Assembly: GCA_003820635.1 (NCBI GenBank)
Contig: RPOS01000138.1
Coordinates: forward strand, 1-8,021
Direction: 5' to 3'
DNA length: 8,021 nucleotides
Origin: Verrucomicrobiaceae bacterium
GTDB taxonomy: Bacteria > Verrucomicrobiota > Verrucomicrobiae > Verrucomicrobiales > Akkermansiaceae
The notes beneath the pieces were generated by a model. The model saw only the letters and a list, made by a program, of their open reading frames with translations. It ran no database searches and was not told the DNA's origin. A program made the translations under genes and the position numbers. Of this stretch, positions 6,766-8,021 are shown piece after piece. The stretch's first letter is position 1; each line of letters opens with the position of its first letter.

Positions 6766-8021
6766 ATGACTGGAAACGCTGAATTGATCATTGATGGCAA
6801 GCCGCTCGAACTGAAAACCATCGTCGGTTCGGAAGGAGAAGTGGGCATCGACATCACCACGCTGCGCAACCAAACCGGCTGCATCACACTCGACCGCGGC
6901 TACGGCAATACCGGCTCCTGCGAGAGCGCCATCACCTTCATCGACGGCGAAAAAGGCATCCTGCGCTACCGCGGCTACGACATCGCCGAGCTTGCCGAAA
7001 AAAGCACCTTCGTCGAGACCGCCTACCTGCTCATTTACGGCGAGCTGCCCACCCGCCCTCAGCTTACCGAGTTTTCCGAGATGCTCACGGAAAACCAAAT
7101 GCTGCACGAAGGCATGCGTTTCCACTTCGAGAGCTTTCCGCCCACCGCGCACCCGATGGCGATCCTCTCCGCGATGATCAACGCGGCATCCTCGTATCAT
7201 CCGAACATCATCAACAAGCGCGAGGAGCGTTTCCCCTATCATGCCGCGCGCCTCATCTCCCAGGTCCGCACCATCGCCGCATTCTCCCACCGCAAGGCCA
7301 AGGGACTGCCCGCCATCTATCCGAAGACCAATCTCAAATACACCGCCAATTTCCTCCACATGATGTTCTCGCACCCCGGCGAGGACCTCGAACTCAAGCC
7401 GGAAATCGTCAAGGCGCTCGACCTCATTTTCCTGCTGCATGCCGATCACGAGCAGAACTGCTCCACCTCCACCGTGCGCATGGTCGCATCCAGCCGCGCC
7501 AATCTCTTCGCCTCCGCCTCCGCCGGAGTCTGCGCCCTCTGGGGTCCGCTCCACGGCGGTGCCAATCAGGCGGTGCTCGAAATGCTGCAGGAAATCCACG
7601 ACGAGGGCGACGACGGCAGCAAGTTCCTCGCCCAGGTGAAGGACAAGACCGGCAACCGCCGCCTGATGGGCTTCGGCCACCGGGTTTACAAGAATTTCGA
7701 CCCCCGCGCCGTCATCATCAAGCAGCAGTGCGACAAGGTGCTCGCCCAGCTCCACAAGTCCGACCCGCTCCTCGACATCGCCAAGAAGCTGGAGGAAATC
7801 GCCCTCAACGACGACTATTTCGTCTCCCGCAGGCTCTATCCCAACGTCGATTTCTACAGCGGCATCATCATGCGCGCCATCGGCATACCGCTGGACATGT
7901 TCACCGTCATGTTCGCCATCGGCCGCATGCCCGGCTGGATCGCCAACTACAAGGAAGTCATGGAAGACCCGGAAAGCCGCATCGCCCGGCCGCGCCAGAT
8001 CTACACCGGCCCCGTGCTGCG
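6766..8021 (+). CDS. gltA: Citrate synthase, type II (3' partial)
   Basis: The first 418 codons of a hexamer-type (E. coli-like) citrate synthase; about ten C-terminal residues lie beyond the window, as the conserved [10 protein letters not shown] near the end shows. The enzyme condenses oxaloacetate and acetyl-CoA to citrate in the TCA cycle. It aligns with E. coli GltA almost without gaps: [16 protein letters not shown] at 223-238 with oxaloacetate-binding His228, [11 protein letters not shown] at 260-270 with catalytic His263, [11 protein letters not shown] at 300-310 with His305, and YPNVDFYSG at 358-366 with catalytic Asp362. The N-terminal small beta domain (about 1-50) typical of the type II form is present. 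Of the residues forming the E. coli NADH-inhibitor site, Tyr145 and Arg163 have counterparts (Tyr144, Arg162), but Arg109, His110, Thr111, Lys167 and Cys206 read Glu109, Asn110, Gln111, Gln166 and Gly205. The ATG at 6766 matches the E. coli start; no Shine-Dalgarno motif precedes it. Confidence 0.98.
   Translation, partial: MTGNAELIIDGKPLELKTIVGSEGEVGIDITTLRNQTGCITLDRGYGNTGSCESAITFIDGEKGILRYRGYDIAELAEKSTFVETAYLLIYGELPTRPQLTEFSEMLTENQMLHEGMRFHFESFPPTAHPMAILSAMINAASSYHPNIINKREERFPYHAARLISQVRTIAAFSHRKAKGLPAIYPKTNLKYTANFLHMMFSHPGEDLELKPEIVKALDLIFLLHADHEQNCSTSTVRMVASSRANLFASASAGVCALWGPLHGGANQAVLEMLQEIHDEGDDGSKFLAQVKDKTGNRRLMGFGHRVYKNFDPRAVIIKQQCDKVLAQLHKSDPLLDIAKKLEEIALNDDYFVSRRLYPNVDFYSGIIMRAIGIPLDMFTVMFAIGRMPGWIANYKEVMEDPESRIARPRQIYTGPVL

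Noticed and set aside
6751..7755. 334-codon minus-strand open frame opposite gltA
   Set aside because: The plus strand codes citrate synthase with all catalytic residues; the minus frame is a shadow.

Overview
The window is an ordinary, densely packed, GC-rich bacterial chromosome segment of housekeeping genes. The protein signatures point to the PVC superphylum, most likely Verrucomicrobiota: a DksA-like protein with a long Lys/Ala/Pro-rich N-terminal tail and an incomplete zinc finger, a PEP carboxylase with the 'GRGAGPTH' form of the glycine loop, and a short S18. This assignment rests on remembered family features, not on a search. No mobile element, CRISPR array, tRNA or rRNA is visible, and no stretch over 300 bases lacks a gene.

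Layout: (1) 2-418 (+) is the 3' end of an ABC-F type ATPase gene cut by the window edge. (2) 473-3229 (+) is ppc, PEP carboxylase. (3) 3250-3283 is a perfect 14-bp-stem hairpin that probably terminates transcription from both sides. (4) On the minus strand, read leftward, come a DksA/TraR-family protein (4664-3759), rpmG for ribosomal protein L33 (3732-3559) and rpsR for S18 (3549-3307). They are closely spaced and probably form one operon ending at that hairpin. rpmG was found by reading the sequence directly. (5) A 205-bp divergent intergenic region (4665-4869) separates this operon from (6) scpB (4870-5601, +) and (7) pheA (5618-6688, +, GTG start), which lie 16 bp apart. (8) A 77-bp gap with a candidate promoter and a short palindrome leads into (9) gltA, citrate synthase (6766 to beyond the window end, +), complete except for roughly the last ten residues.

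Functionally, ppc and gltA are consecutive steps into the TCA cycle (PEP to oxaloacetate, then oxaloacetate plus acetyl-CoA to citrate). pheA draws on chorismate, itself made from PEP, for phenylalanine. The minus-strand operon pairs a likely RNA-polymerase-binding regulator with two ribosomal proteins. ScpB belongs to the SMC chromosome-segregation complex.

No wholly new system is evident. The points most worth a second look are the DksA-like protein (histone-H1-like basic tail, two of four zinc cysteines, acidic C-terminus), apparent loss of known allosteric-site residues in both PEP carboxylase and citrate synthase, and the absence of a Shine-Dalgarno motif at all seven visible start codons.
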